This document shows, in pieces, positions 1-11,666 of a stretch of DNA of 64,000 nt. Position numbers and translations under genes: made by a program. Each line of letters begins with the position of its first letter. Within the stretch, counting starts at the first letter, position 1. Location: NCBI GenBank assembly GCA_028718375.1, contig JAQULZ010000002.1, positions 1 to 64,000 of the forward strand, read 5' to 3'. Source of the stretch: Victivallaceae bacterium. Its GTDB lineage: Bacteria; Verrucomicrobiota; Lentisphaeria; Victivallales; Victivallaceae. Under the pieces are notes generated by a model. The model was not told the origin of the DNA. It did not search any database and was given only the letters and a program-made list of their open reading frames with translations.

Positions 1-309
1 ACCAAAAAAACGATGAAGTTTGCAAAAAAATGCAAATATTGCAGAATAAAAATCGCTGTGGTTATCACTTTGACTTGTCAACGGCAATGGGAAACTCCGA
101 AATCAGGAGTTTTCGGTCAAGCACTAGATAGGAAATTGCGAAATATAATCCATCCGCGAAAATAGAAAAATCCAGCCGGGTGTATTCCAAGGGAAACTTT
201 TCGTGTATTTCGTGGTAGATAAAAAATCTCCGGCAGGATTGGTAAATTCCGGGATTCGGGTTACTATATAGCTTTGATTCGGACAATGAAATAATACGGG
301 AGCCCCTGG
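1..309. other. Left-edge intergenic region
   Basis: AT-rich stretch with no supported gene. It holds a weak hairpin (GAAACTCC / GGAGTTTTC, about 91-114) that could end an upstream transcript. It also holds one copy of the TTTCGTGTATTTCGTGGT repeat (about 199-216) that recurs elsewhere in the window. The 98-aa leftward ORF here (65-361) runs into the start of the glycyl-tRNA synthetase gene and shows no recognisable motif. The ribosome site of the next gene (GGGAG) lies at its right end. Confidence 0.5.
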
Positions 310-1623
310 ATGGATAATAATAAAGACGCGGTATTGATGGATAAAATCGTTTCACTGGCAAAACGCCGCGGGTTCATTTTCCAGAGTTCGGAAATTTACG
401 GCGGGATCAACGGTTTTTGGGACTATGGTCCCTACGGGGTTCGGATGAAACGGGCGATCGAACAGCTCTGGTGGCGCGAAATGGTCGAAACCCGCGACAA
501 CGTTGAAGGACTCGATTCGACCATCATCTGCCATCCGCAGGTCTGGAAGGCTTCCGGCCATCTCGACCAGTTCAGCGACCTGATGTGCGACTGCCGCGAC
601 TGCAAAGCCCGGCACCGGGTCGATATGATGGAAGACCCGAAAATCTGTTCCAACTGCGGCGGCGGCAATTTGACCGAACCGCGCGAGTTCAATTTAATGA
701 TGAAAACCTTTGTCGGCCCGGTTTTCGATGATGAACATACCGCGTATCTGCGCGCCGAGACCTGCCAGCCGATTTTCGTGGATTTCCATAACGTGCGCGT
801 GGCCTCCCGCCAGAAACTGCCGTTCGGCATCGCCCAGATCGGCAAAGCGTTCCGCAATGAGGTCAACCCGCGCAACTTCATTTTCCGGTCGCGCGAATTC
901 ACCCAGATGGAAATGGAATTTTTCTGCGATGAGGCCGAGGGCATGAAGTGGTTCGAATACTGGAAGGAGCAGCGGATCCGCTATTACCGGGAAAAACTCG
1001 GTTTCGGGGACGATTTCATGCGCGTTTATGAACATGAGAAGCTGGCCCATTACGCCCGGGCGGCGATTGACCTCGAAGTCAGATTCCCGTTCGGCTGGGG
1101 AGAACTCGAAGGCATCCATCACCGCGGTACCTGGGACATGTCCCGGCATCAGGAATTTTCCGGTAAGGAACAGCATTATATCGACCACGACGGCCAGCGC
1201 AAAATAATGCCGACCGTCATTGAAACTTCCGTTGGCCTCGATCGTACCTTCCTCGCTCTGCTCGGCAAAGCCTACGCCGAGGAGCCGGTCGAAAATGAGG
1301 AAATCCGCACCGTACTGCGGTTCCCGGCCGTAATCGCTCCGGTCCAGTTGGGGGTACTGCCGTTATCCAAAAAACTTTCCGGACAGGCCGGAGAGCTTTA
1401 CCATAAGCTCAACCGCTATTTCCGCTGCGAATTCGACGAAACCGGCAGCATCGGCAAGCGTTACCGCCGCCAGGATGAAATCGGCACGCCGTTCTGCCTT
1501 ACCTTTGACTTCGATTCCCTCGAAGACAATGCCGTAACCATCCGGGACCGGGATTCAATGCGGCAGGACCGCGTTCCGGTGGCGGAATTGCGCGACTATC
1601 TGGAAAGCCGGATTGACGGATAA
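310..1623 (+). CDS. glyQS: Glycyl-tRNA synthetase, single-chain class II type
   Basis: Charges tRNA-Gly with glycine in the cytoplasm. The 437-aa protein starts near the typical 'RRGFIFQSSEIYGG' and 'GFWDYGPYG' segments of the dimeric GlyRS. A cysteine-rich insertion (CDCRDCKARH ... CSNCGG, about residues 96-118) looks like the zinc-binding element of this type. Class II motif 2 lies around 'GKAFRNEVNPRNFIFRSREF', and an anticodon-binding domain starts near 'FPAVIAPVQLGVLPLSKK'. The length is in the normal range for the bacterial alpha2 form and is unlike the separate GlyQ/GlyS subunits. GGGAG seven bases before ATG supports the start. It stands alone rightward. A structured repeat follows directly. 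Confidence 0.95.
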   Translation: MDNNKDAVLMDKIVSLAKRRGFIFQSSEIYGGINGFWDYGPYGVRMKRAIEQLWWREMVETRDNVEGLDSTIICHPQVWKASGHLDQFSDLMCDCRDCKARHRVDMMEDPKICSNCGGGNLTEPREFNLMMKTFVGPVFDDEHTAYLRAETCQPIFVDFHNVRVASRQKLPFGIAQIGKAFRNEVNPRNFIFRSREFTQMEMEFFCDEAEGMKWFEYWKEQRIRYYREKLGFGDDFMRVYEHEKLAHYARAAIDLEVRFPFGWGELEGIHHRGTWDMSRHQEFSGKEQHYIDHDGQRKIMPTVIETSVGLDRTFLALLGKAYAEEPVENEEIRTVLRFPAVIAPVQLGVLPLSKKLSGQAGELYHKLNRYFRCEFDETGSIGKRYRRQDEIGTPFCLTFDFDSLEDNAVTIRDRDSMRQDRVPVAELRDYLESRIDG

Positions 1624-1633
1624 TTTTAAAATT

Positions 1634-1943
1634 ATACCAAGTTGCAATATTACTATATCTGGTTCTTCGACGGCTTATGACATAAGTCGGAACCCCGCTT
1701 TTGTCCAGTTCCAAAACTGCATAAACCGTTCGCTTCCGCTCTCTGTTTATAAGTTTTTCCACTTGACCAAAACGAGAACCCGACCGGCAGGGACTTTGCT
1801 TTCAGGGAAAAACAAACGGTTTGTTTTCCCTGAAACATACGGATTCCCTGTTCTGTGGAGTCATACCGTCAAGTCAAAAATTGTATAAATTCCCGAAGGG
1901 GCGCGGCATAGCCGTATTATGCCAAATTTTTGCAACTTGGTAT
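1634..1943. repeat. Structured ~310-bp element with ATACCAAGTTGCAA inverted ends
   Basis: Seen directly: ATACCAAGTTGCAA at 1634-1647 and its exact reverse complement at 1930-1943 enclose about 310 bp between glyQS and the next leftward gene. Inside is a very strong hairpin (TTTCAGGGAAAA... / ...TTTTCCCTGAAA, about 1799-1836) and a smaller GGCATA/TATGCC stem near 1902-1922. No ORF here has family signal. Inverted ends and internal hairpins suggest a non-autonomous mobile element or a bidirectional terminator module. No convincing target duplication was found. Confidence 0.5.
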
Positions 1944-1948
1944 TATGA

Positions 1949-2188
1949 CTATTTTTTGAACAGGATGCACATGGCGTTGCAGCGCGGGCAGCGGGTCAGG
2001 TGGGCATGCTCGTCTTTTACCAGGAATGAATAATGGCAGGAATGGCAGCGGAACAACCGGTTATTGCTGATGCTCCAGTCGTGTTTTTTTATCCGCCGGA
2101 GTTCGCGGACCCACAGCACGGCGATCGTTATCAGCCACAGGAACAGATATATCAATAAACCGGTGGTAAGATGACTGATGCCGATCAT
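1949..2188 (-). CDS. Small membrane protein with C-terminal zinc ribbon
   Basis: A 79-aa protein with one hydrophobic segment near the N-terminus (about residues 5-25) and two CxxC pairs behind it (CHSCHY ... CPRCNAMC), which form a zinc-ribbon knuckle expected to face the cytoplasm. The start at 2188 is chosen because its ATG overlaps the stop of the upstream gene (ATGA). The longer track ORF would extend well into that gene. It is the last gene of the leftward gyrB-recA-Tol unit, so it may be translated by coupling. The family is not recognised and the function is unknown. Confidence 0.65.
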   Translation of the reverse strand: MIGISHLTTGLLIYLFLWLITIAVLWVRELRRIKKHDWSISNNRLFRCHSCHYSFLVKDEHAHLTRCPRCNAMCILFKK

Positions 2189-2955
2189 TCCGCCGCCTCG
2201 CTGCGCCATTGAATGTTGAGCCGGGAATCCCGGCAATCCGGCGCCACTGTTTCCAGATGCAGCATCAGTTCCCGCATTACCGCCAGGTCGAGATTGCGGT
2301 TGCCGGAGGAAGTAATGAGCGTAACGCGCGGCAGCAGTTTGATCTTTCCCCAGCGAAAATCAACGGTTATCGGTTTCACTCCGGCTTGCTCCGCCTGTTC
2401 CACCAGAGCCGGCGGCAAAGTCAGTTTAAGGGGTTTACCCCCGCTGGTGATCAAAGGATATGCCGGCGGCGGCGAACCGGACAGTAAGACCGCGGCTTTT
2501 ACGGCTGCCGGCATTCGTCCCAGGTTATGAAAGATGAACCCCTGGGCCGGCTCGTTTTCCGGCGCCTGGTGCAGCGGCAAATTCTCGAATTTTTCCGGAA
2601 CGCTTGCCGGAGCTTCCGGTATGACCGGCCGGTAATTCAAATCCGGCTGCGCCCGGCGGAAGTTAACCTGCGGATTCAGTTGATTATAACCGTATTTGGC
2701 GTTGGGCGCGGCGATCAGAGTGGGATCGTGATATTCCAGCCAATTCAGCAATTCCCGTCTTTTTTCGGGGGGCTGGTTGCCCAGATTGAGAAAAAAGACT
2801 CCCGCGGTACGGGTGTTGTTATATACTTTTTCCGCGGGGGTATAGGCAAACAGCCCCACCAGCAGGCCGTGAATCGCTAACGCCAGTATCACCGCGGCAA
2901 AAAATATCCGGCGCGCAGCGCGGATTTTTTTTTTAATTTTTGGGTTCGTCGGCAT
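2185..2955 (-). CDS. Membrane-anchored protein in TonB/TolA position
   Basis: A 256-aa protein with a basic N-terminus (NPKIKKKIRAARR), one transmembrane helix (about residues 16-36) and a large predicted periplasmic part. It follows ExbB/TolQ- and ExbD/TolR-like genes, where TonB or TolA usually sits, so an energy-transducer role is inferred. No clear TonB C-terminal motif or long proline-rich spacer is visible, so the assignment rests mainly on context. The start at 2955 avoids an improbable long overlap; a 23-bp overlap with the exbD-like gene remains. The track start at 3012 encodes an arginine-rich leader that looks like out-of-frame exbD sequence. Confidence 0.6.
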   Translation of the reverse strand: MPTNPKIKKKIRAARRIFFAAVILALAIHGLLVGLFAYTPAEKVYNNTRTAGVFFLNLGNQPPEKRRELLNWLEYHDPTLIAAPNAKYGYNQLNPQVNFRRAQPDLNYRPVIPEAPASVPEKFENLPLHQAPENEPAQGFIFHNLGRMPAAVKAAVLLSGSPPPAYPLITSGGKPLKLTLPPALVEQAEQAGVKPITVDFRWGKIKLLPRVTLITSSGNRNLDLAVMRELMLHLETVAPDCRDSRLNIQWRSEAAE

Positions 2956-3406
2956 CGAATTCCGTTTCTTCCTGTTGCTGTTGCGGGGTGGTCGCAATGA
3001 TGGCGGCGACATTGGCGTTTTCAGCCAGGGCCATGAGTTTGGCTACCACTCCGAAAGGGATTAAGCGGTCGGCGCGGATAATCACGGTGCCGGAAGCGGA
3101 AAAATTCCGGACTTCGGCCAGCCGCTGTTTGAGCTGTTCCCAGGTAACCTCTTTTTCATTAAAGTAAATCAGGTATTTGTTTTCGCCGTGCGCCAGGGTA
3201 ATGACGGATTTCTCGATTCCGAGGTTTTTGGTCGTCGCGGTCTGGGGCAGGTTGACCTTCACCCCGGAGACCTGAACGAACGAGCTGCCGATCATGAAGA
3301 AAATCAACAGGAGAAACAGCACATCGACCATCGGCGTCAAATCCGGACGCCCGCTGAGCGGAGTGAGTCTCGATTTAAAACTGCGCGCATAGGAAGTGGA
3401 CTTCAT
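2933..3406 (-). CDS. ExbD/TolR family biopolymer transporter
   Basis: A 157-aa inner-membrane protein with a short cytoplasmic N-terminus, one transmembrane helix containing the conserved aspartate (LTPMVDVLFLLLIFF), and a periplasmic domain of the usual ExbD/TolR size. With the TolQ/ExbB partner it would use the proton gradient to energise an outer-membrane linked process. The sequence cannot separate ExbD from TolR. The C-terminus is glutamine- and acid-rich. Its start overlaps the TolQ-like stop by 4 bp (ATGA), so the two are translationally coupled. Confidence 0.88.
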   Translation of the reverse strand: MKSTSYARSFKSRLTPLSGRPDLTPMVDVLFLLLIFFMIGSSFVQVSGVKVNLPQTATTKNLGIEKSVITLAHGENKYLIYFNEKEVTWEQLKQRLAEVRNFSASGTVIIRADRLIPFGVVAKLMALAENANVAAIIATTPQQQQEETEFDADEPKN

Positions 3407-4056
3407 GCTTCCTCCGCAATCTCGCTTTTTTCTCTGGAAACGGGACCGTGGTGTTTGAAGAAATGAGTTATTTCGGAAGCCGCCTTTTCCATGTCCAGAA
3501 CGATTGAGTTCAGCCGGGCAACCAGATAATTATAACCGAGGTAACAGGGAATGGCCACGCACAAACCCGCCGCAGTTGTAATCAGCGCCATACTGATGCT
3601 TTTCGACAGATCGGCGGCCGAAAGATAGACGTTCTTGTCATGGATGACTTCAAAAGCGACCATCATGCCGAGCACCGTTCCGAGCAGTCCCAGCAGCGGC
3701 GCCACGTAACCGATGGAAGCCAGAACGTTCAGATGTCGTTCCAGCCGCGGTATTTCCACCAGGTTGCTGTCCTTGATCACCTGTTTGAGATCGGCGCTGC
3801 CGCGCTCGTAAGCCAGGATCGCCGCGGCCAGAATCCGGGCGGCCGGGCCCGGCGTATTGTCGCAAAGGCTGATTGCCTCGATGAACCCGCCGCGTTTGAG
3901 TACGTTGAGCACCCCTTTGATCAGTTCCTTGACATTAATCTGGTCGCGGTGAAACTGAAACCATTTTTCAATAAAGACGATCATCGCCACCAGGCTGCAC
4001 AAAAGAATCGGCCACATTACCGGGCCGCCGTCGGTCATCAGTTTTACAAATAACAT
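3403..4056 (-). CDS. MotA/TolQ/ExbB proton channel family protein
   Basis: A 217-aa protein with three hydrophobic segments: one near the N-terminus (MWPILLCSLVAMIVFIEKWF) and two in the second half (IGYVAPLLGLLGTVLGMMVAF and ISMALITTAAGLCVAIP). The GLLGTV and SMALITTAAGL segments are typical of TolQ/ExbB. It forms the proton-conducting core with the ExbD/TolR protein encoded downstream. The large TPR protein encoded just upstream (9-bp gap) suggests a Tol-Pal-like envelope function, since TolQR loci often carry a TPR protein (CpoB/YbgF). Confidence 0.88.
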   Translation of the reverse strand: MLFVKLMTDGGPVMWPILLCSLVAMIVFIEKWFQFHRDQINVKELIKGVLNVLKRGGFIEAISLCDNTPGPAARILAAAILAYERGSADLKQVIKDSNLVEIPRLERHLNVLASIGYVAPLLGLLGTVLGMMVAFEVIHDKNVYLSAADLSKSISMALITTAAGLCVAIPCYLGYNYLVARLNSIVLDMEKAASEITHFFKHHGPVSREKSEIAEEA

Positions 4057-4065
4057 GATCCGTCC

Positions 4066-6594
4066 TCAATTTTCCGTGTCTTCGAGACTGTATTTGGTTT
4101 GGATATTCCGGATGAAACCGTCGAAATCCTCGCCGGTTTTCAATTTCATTTTCTTCAGCAGCCGATATACCCGGATTGCTTCCCGCGCGGCTTCCGGTGT
4201 GTTCATCTTCAGATACATCAGGATGGCCGCGTCGGCGGCTTTGGCTACCCATACCGGCTTTGCCTTAAGTCCCTTTTCCTGATCGACCTGATAATCATAG
4301 AGCAGCTCATTATACAGATCAAGAGCGTCATTTTCATTGTTGAGCAGTTCGTAACAGCGTCCGAGTTTGTATTTGGTCTGGTTGCGGATCGACGGGGACA
4401 AGGCCTTCCCGTCCAGCAGTTTTTTATACCCCTGGGCGGCTTTTTTCAGCAGTTTCAGGTCGAAGGTGGTGTTGTAAAGACTGTAATTGCAGTCGGCCAT
4501 GCGGCCGAGGCAGGCGATTTCAAAATCGGATTCGGGACATAAACGCGCCGCCCGCCGGTAATAAAGTTCCGCCAGGGCGTAATTGCCTTCCCTGGAGGCG
4601 ATGTCGCCGGCCAGGAACAGCGCATTGGTATTGAGGTTGTCCTGAGGATATTTCCGGAACAGTTCTTCGAGGTCTTGCAGGGCCTCCCGGGATTTGCCGG
4701 CGCGGAACCGCACCAGCGCGCCGTCATACAGTAACTGGGCGGAGATCTCCGGCTTGGCGGCATATTTTTTCAGCATTTCCCGAATCCAGTTTTCCGCCTG
4801 CTCATATCGGCCGCGGTTGCGCAGGCAGTCGATGAACCAGAATTCCACGGCGAGACAATAATCGGAGTCAGGGTAGTCCCGTTCCATCAGCCGGATGAAT
4901 TTTTCCATTTCGTCCTGCTTCCCGAGCTGGTAGCAGGCCATGACGGTTTTATACAGGGCGTTCGGGGTATATTCGTTTTTGGGGTACTGCGCCGGGAAGT
5001 TCTTTAACCGGTCTACGACTTCGGTGTATTTCCTCTGGGCAAACAGGATTTTTCCGGCGGCGAACAGGGCTGCCGGGGTGAATTCACTTTGCGGGTGAAG
5101 TTTGGCGAAGAGCAGATAATTTTTCAGGGCGGCGTCGGTCTGGCCGAGTTTTTCCTGGCAATAGGCCAGATAATATTGCCCGGTGGCGGCGAATACCCGG
5201 TTCGTTTTATCCTGGCCCAGACGGGCGGCTATGTACCGGGCTTTTTCGTAATGCTTCAAGTGCAGTTGGGAGAGCAGAGCCCAGTAGGCGGCGCGGTTCT
5301 GCCAGGGGGATTGTTCCGCCATCGCTTCCCCGAAAGCCAGGGCCGCTTCGGCAAAATTTTTATTTTTGTAGTACACCTGTCCCTGTAAATATTTGCCTTC
5401 CATCCTTTCGGCCGTGTTGACGGCGGTCTGGTAGATTATCGACAGCATCCGGATGGCTTTGTTCATATCATTGTTGAGCTCGTAAATCAGTGCGGCTTCC
5501 CGGGCGACGGTGATGCGCTGAGCCGGCGTCAGCCGGGGTTCCTTGAGCATGGCGGTATAGACGGCGAGCGCTTCGGAAAACTGTTTCTCCGCCGCCATCA
5601 GGCGGGCGCATTGGAGCTGGACGTTCAGAGTTTTGGGATCATCATAATAAATCTGGATATATTTCAGGGCGGTTCTGATGGCCTGGCTGTTCTGTTTGGT
5701 TTTGACGTAAGTGTTGATGAGCAGCAGCAGACTGTCCCGGCGTTCCCGTTCATCCGGGGCGAACCGGAAAGCGTCGTGCAGGAACATTACGGCGTCGGCC
5801 GGATTGTCGTTTTTCAGGAAGTGCTTTACCGCAATTTGAGTAATTTTGTACACCAGCGGATTGGGTCCCGGCTCAATATCCTTGATGACGCCCGCGTAAG
5901 TCTGCCGCAATTCGGAAAATTTTTTTTCCTTGATCATTTGCAGCAGAAAAAGCAGCTTCACTTCGAAGTAACCGGGATTACCGCTGAACCGTTTGCTTTC
6001 GGCGAAAAGTTTTCTGCTCTTTATCAGCTCTTCCCCCATGATCAGGCAGTATAATTTCTGGAGGAAAGCGGTGAATTCCCAGGACGTGCCTTTTGCCTGC
6101 AATTCCAGCGCGGCATAGACTTTGGCCGCTTCCCGCCAATGTTCCTGCCGTCTCAGGCTGAGTCCCAGGGTGGAGAGCATCTGGAAATGCAGATCCCCTT
6201 TTTCGGGCTGTTCCTTCAAACTGGAACGCAGTAAGGTTTCGGCATCCCCGTACCGGCGCTCCAGCATCAGGATACCGGCCCGGTAAAGCACTTTCAGCTT
6301 ATTGTCGTCAAAAGGAAAGGCTTTGGTGAAAGCGGCGAGTTCGCGTTTGGCCTCGGGCACATCCGAAGCGCTGATATAGGCGGCGAGCAGCCGGATATAG
6401 GCGTCCCGCAAGCTGTTCCGGTCTTTTCCCGCAGCCGATTTGTACTCCTCGTAAAACCCGACCGCCCGTTTGTAATCGCGGGCCTTGAGCGCGGCGTCGC
6501 CCAGTGCCCGCAGCCGCGCCGCGTCTTCGGCGTCCAGGCCGTTGCAGAAACCGCATAACAATAACCCGGCAATGGTCTTAACCGCAGTTTTCAT
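4066..6594 (-). CDS. Large secreted TPR-repeat protein, Tol-associated
   Basis: An 842-aa protein with a cleavable-looking signal ([20 protein letters not shown]) and then tetratricopeptide repeats over almost its whole length. Examples are '[22 protein letters not shown]' near the N-terminus and '[22 protein letters not shown]' in the middle. It lacks a catalytic domain that I recognise. Placement between recA and the TolQ/TolR-like genes suggests a periplasmic or outer-membrane scaffold comparable in position to CpoB/YbgF, though it is about three times longer. Its start overlaps the recA stop by 4 bp (ATGA). Function is inferred from context only. Confidence 0.75.
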   Translation of the reverse strand: MKTAVKTIAGLLLCGFCNGLDAEDAARLRALGDAALKARDYKRAVGFYEEYKSAAGKDRNSLRDAYIRLLAAYISASDVPEAKRELAAFTKAFPFDDNKLKVLYRAGILMLERRYGDAETLLRSSLKEQPEKGDLHFQMLSTLGLSLRRQEHWREAAKVYAALELQAKGTSWEFTAFLQKLYCLIMGEELIKSRKLFAESKRFSGNPGYFEVKLLFLLQMIKEKKFSELRQTYAGVIKDIEPGPNPLVYKITQIAVKHFLKNDNPADAVMFLHDAFRFAPDERERRDSLLLLINTYVKTKQNSQAIRTALKYIQIYYDDPKTLNVQLQCARLMAAEKQFSEALAVYTAMLKEPRLTPAQRITVAREAALIYELNNDMNKAIRMLSIIYQTAVNTAERMEGKYLQGQVYYKNKNFAEAALAFGEAMAEQSPWQNRAAYWALLSQLHLKHYEKARYIAARLGQDKTNRVFAATGQYYLAYCQEKLGQTDAALKNYLLFAKLHPQSEFTPAALFAAGKILFAQRKYTEVVDRLKNFPAQYPKNEYTPNALYKTVMACYQLGKQDEMEKFIRLMERDYPDSDYCLAVEFWFIDCLRNRGRYEQAENWIREMLKKYAAKPEISAQLLYDGALVRFRAGKSREALQDLEELFRKYPQDNLNTNALFLAGDIASREGNYALAELYYRRAARLCPESDFEIACLGRMADCNYSLYNTTFDLKLLKKAAQGYKKLLDGKALSPSIRNQTKYKLGRCYELLNNENDALDLYNELLYDYQVDQEKGLKAKPVWVAKAADAAILMYLKMNTPEAAREAIRVYRLLKKMKLKTGEDFDGFIRNIQTKYSLEDTEN

Positions 6595-7679
6595 ACTTCA
6601 TTACTCGTTTCCATATCGTCTTCATCCGCAGCGGAAGTTTTGATTACGGGATTGACTTTCGACCTGATCGCCTGGAGTATTCGTTCCTGGAGTTCGACGC
6701 TGTCCTGCAACAATATTTTGGTGGCTTCACGCCCCTGACCGAGCTGTTCGTCGTTAAATGAGAACCAGGAGCCGCGTTTTTCGATGATGTCGTTGTCCAG
6801 CGCGACGTCAAGGATGGAACCGGCGCGGGAAATGCCTTCGGAATAGATGATGTCGAATTCGGCGCTTTTGAACGGCGGCGCCAGCTTGTTTTTGATGACC
6901 TTGACCCGGGTGCGGTTGCCCAGCACCTCGCCGGCCGCGTTTTTAATCTGACTGATCCGGCGGATATCCATGCGGATCGAGGAATAGAATTTCAACGCGT
7001 TGCCGCCGGTAGTAGTTTCCGGGTTGCCGAACATCACGCCGATTTTCATTCGGATCTGGTTGGTGAAAATGATACAGGTACGGCTGCGGTTGGCGGCTCC
7101 GGCCAGTTTGCGCAGCGCCTGAGACATCAGCCGCGCCTGCAATCCCATATGGGAGTCGCCCATCTGGCCTTCCAGTTCGGCGCGCGGAATCAGTGCCGCG
7201 ACTGAATCGATCACCAGCACGTCCACGGCATTGCTGCGCACCAGCGTATCGGTGATGTTCAGGGCGTCTTCCCCGCAATCCGGCTGGGAAATCAGCAGTT
7301 TATCAGTATCGACGCCGATTTTCCGGGCGTAAACCGGATCAACGGCATGTTCCGCGTCGATAATCGCGGCGGTGCCGTTGGCGCGCTGGGCGTTGGCGAT
7401 TACATGCAGGCATAAGGTGGTTTTCCCGGAAGATTCGGGGCCGAAAATCTCGATGATCCGGCCGCGCGGCAGACCGCCGATTCCCAAAGCGATGTCCAGC
7501 CCCAGAGCTCCGGTGCTGATGGTCGGCACATCCGCATACATCCGGCTGTCGTCGCCGAGCCGCATGATGGCGCCTTTGCCGTAGGTTTTCTCTATCTGAT
7601 TCAGAGCGAGCTCCAGATCCCGGCTGCGGTCTGCGTCTTTGTCCCATTCCTTCAGCGGCGATTTTCTTTCTTTTGCCAT
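6591..7679 (-). CDS. recA: RecA recombinase
   Basis: A 362-aa protein that catalyses homologous strand exchange and LexA-type repressor self-cleavage. The Walker A motif is GPESSGKTT. The DNA-binding loop L2 region is '[22 protein letters not shown]'-like, and '[14 protein letters not shown]' is the usual RecA N-terminal signature. The track ORF starts 70 residues further upstream inside gyrB; the ATG at 7679 is preferred because AAGGGGAA lies just before it and the protein then has the family length. The acidic C-terminus ([10 protein letters not shown]) is typical. It sits 44 bp after gyrB. Confidence 0.97.
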   Translation of the reverse strand: MAKERKSPLKEWDKDADRSRDLELALNQIEKTYGKGAIMRLGDDSRMYADVPTISTGALGLDIALGIGGLPRGRIIEIFGPESSGKTTLCLHVIANAQRANGTAAIIDAEHAVDPVYARKIGVDTDKLLISQPDCGEDALNITDTLVRSNAVDVLVIDSVAALIPRAELEGQMGDSHMGLQARLMSQALRKLAGAANRSRTCIIFTNQIRMKIGVMFGNPETTTGGNALKFYSSIRMDIRRISQIKNAAGEVLGNRTRVKVIKNKLAPPFKSAEFDIIYSEGISRAGSILDVALDNDIIEKRGSWFSFNDEQLGQGREATKILLQDSVELQERILQAIRSKVNPVIKTSAADEDDMETSNEV

Positions 7680-7723
7680 TTTACTGTTCCCCTTTTCGGT
7701 TTCGCCGGTTTCAGCGTAATGAT

Positions 7724-10255
<2,532 letters not shown>

Positions 10256-10372
10256 TTATCCGTTACCTTGATAAGGTACTGCATATCCGGCTTTTTACAA
10301 GCCGAAGAACCGGTATCCGCGGGCTTATTTCACGAAAAATGTTTTCGAATTTCCGGCTCCGCCGGAAAGCGG

Positions 10373-10783
10373 TTAAGGCGGCGCCAGGAAATTAAACGGC
10401 GGATACGGAATATTGCGCAGTATCCCGTACAGCAGTACTACTGCCAGCAGCATCACCGCCGCCCGAAGGCGGATTCGCGGCGGCGGCAGTTTCCCGCCAA
10501 AAACTTCCGCAATCCAGGTCAGCAGCCAGTATCCGGCGAGCGGGAGACAAGAGACCAGCAGCGGATTAAGTCTGAAGGCGGCGGCGAAATCGCCGTAGGC
10601 CAGCCGGGTCAGAGCCCGTCCGGCGCCGCAGGCCGGACAATAATAACCGAACCATTTATGGCTCAGGCAGACCGGATAAAATCCCGTTTCACCGGCCGGG
10701 AAAGCGCGCAGCCAGGCGATTCCTCCGAGGATGATTACGCTGAATACGGCAATTTTAATTCCGGCCCGGGTTTTATTATTCAT
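10373..10783 (-). CDS. DUF2752 family membrane protein
   Basis: A 136-aa protein with about three hydrophobic segments and the family signature CPACGAGRALTRLAYGD following 'HKWFGYYC'. DUF2752 proteins are small inner-membrane proteins of unknown role. The start at 10783 is favoured by GGAAG eight bases before the ATG; the track ORF starts 12 codons earlier without a good ribosome site. It lies upstream of gyrB in the same direction with a 153-bp gap. There is no clear functional link. Confidence 0.8.
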   Translation of the reverse strand: MNNKTRAGIKIAVFSVIILGGIAWLRAFPAGETGFYPVCLSHKWFGYYCPACGAGRALTRLAYGDFAAAFRLNPLLVSCLPLAGYWLLTWIAEVFGGKLPPPRIRLRAAVMLLAVVLLYGILRNIPYPPFNFLAPP

Positions 10784-10930
10784 TTTCAGCTTCCGGCGGT
10801 GAAAATAACGGAAATCCATCCCAATCCGGCTTGAATAAACCGGGAAAGGGTTTTCATTAACTATTTAATAGCATGCCGTGAGGACAAATTCCACTGCGGC
10901 AACCGATTTTAACTGATTCCCGGCCGATCT

Positions 10931-11527
10931 ATGCTTGATAAACCGGAAGACAAATATATTTCGATCCTGACCGGCGATTACTGCCGCCTGGATGACCGCT
11001 TCACTCTGACCGGCAAGACCATCGAACTGGATCTGGGCTGCGGCAAAGGTTCGTTCTCGACCCGATTGGCGGAACGCTGCCCGGAACGGCTGATTTTCGC
11101 CGCGGACGTGATGATCGGCCGGCTGCGCAAACTTCAGAAGCGCAATGCGCGCGCCGGGATCGCCAATGTCCGCCCGCTGCGGGTGGAGGCCGCGCAACTG
11201 GTGGCGATGATTCCGGACCGGACGCTGACCCGGCTGCATATCTTGTGTCCCGATCCCTGGCCGAAGGAACGCCACCGCGCCCACCGGCTGTTGAGTTCGG
11301 AGTTTGTCGGTCAGCTGCACCGGGTACTTAAACCCGGCGGACACTTTCATTTTTCGACCGATGACCCGGCTTATTATGAGGCGGTGCGGCGGATCGTCTC
11401 CGGCAGCGGACTGTTCCGGAAGCAGTCGAAACTGCCGGCGGAGCTGGCGGCGATCAGCAGCGATTTCGAGTTGCGCTGGAATGAACAGGGTAAAACCGTC
11501 CGCCATTTGCTGTGGGCGGCCCGCTGA
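10931..11527 (+). CDS. trmB: tRNA (guanine-N7-)-methyltransferase
   Basis: A 198-aa SAM-dependent enzyme that methylates G46 in the tRNA variable loop. The SAM site is ELDLGCGKGSFS near residue 35, and the family hallmark CPDPWPKERHRAHRL lies near residue 97. Length is at the short end of the TrmB range. It stands alone rightward between two divergently or convergently placed genes, with a weak ribosome site (CGGCCG) and a leader of about 110 bp. Confidence 0.92.
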   Translation: MLDKPEDKYISILTGDYCRLDDRFTLTGKTIELDLGCGKGSFSTRLAERCPERLIFAADVMIGRLRKLQKRNARAGIANVRPLRVEAAQLVAMIPDRTLTRLHILCPDPWPKERHRAHRLLSSEFVGQLHRVLKPGGHFHFSTDDPAYYEAVRRIVSGSGLFRKQSKLPAELAAISSDFELRWNEQGKTVRHLLWAAR

Positions 11528-11666
11528 ACCGTCGCCCGGCAATTATTAATTAACGCCGAATTACTTGAAAGAATGCCGGAACGTGGTATCTTTACCGATA
11601 TGGTTTGGTTTAAGCTGAAACGCAGAAATATTTATAACCTGAACATTGTGCATCTGAAAATTTGTC

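Noticed and set aside
91-114. Hairpin GAAACTCC/GGAGTTTTC as a terminator
   Set aside because: Possible, but the upstream gene is outside the window and the T-run is short; mentioned only in the left-edge entry.
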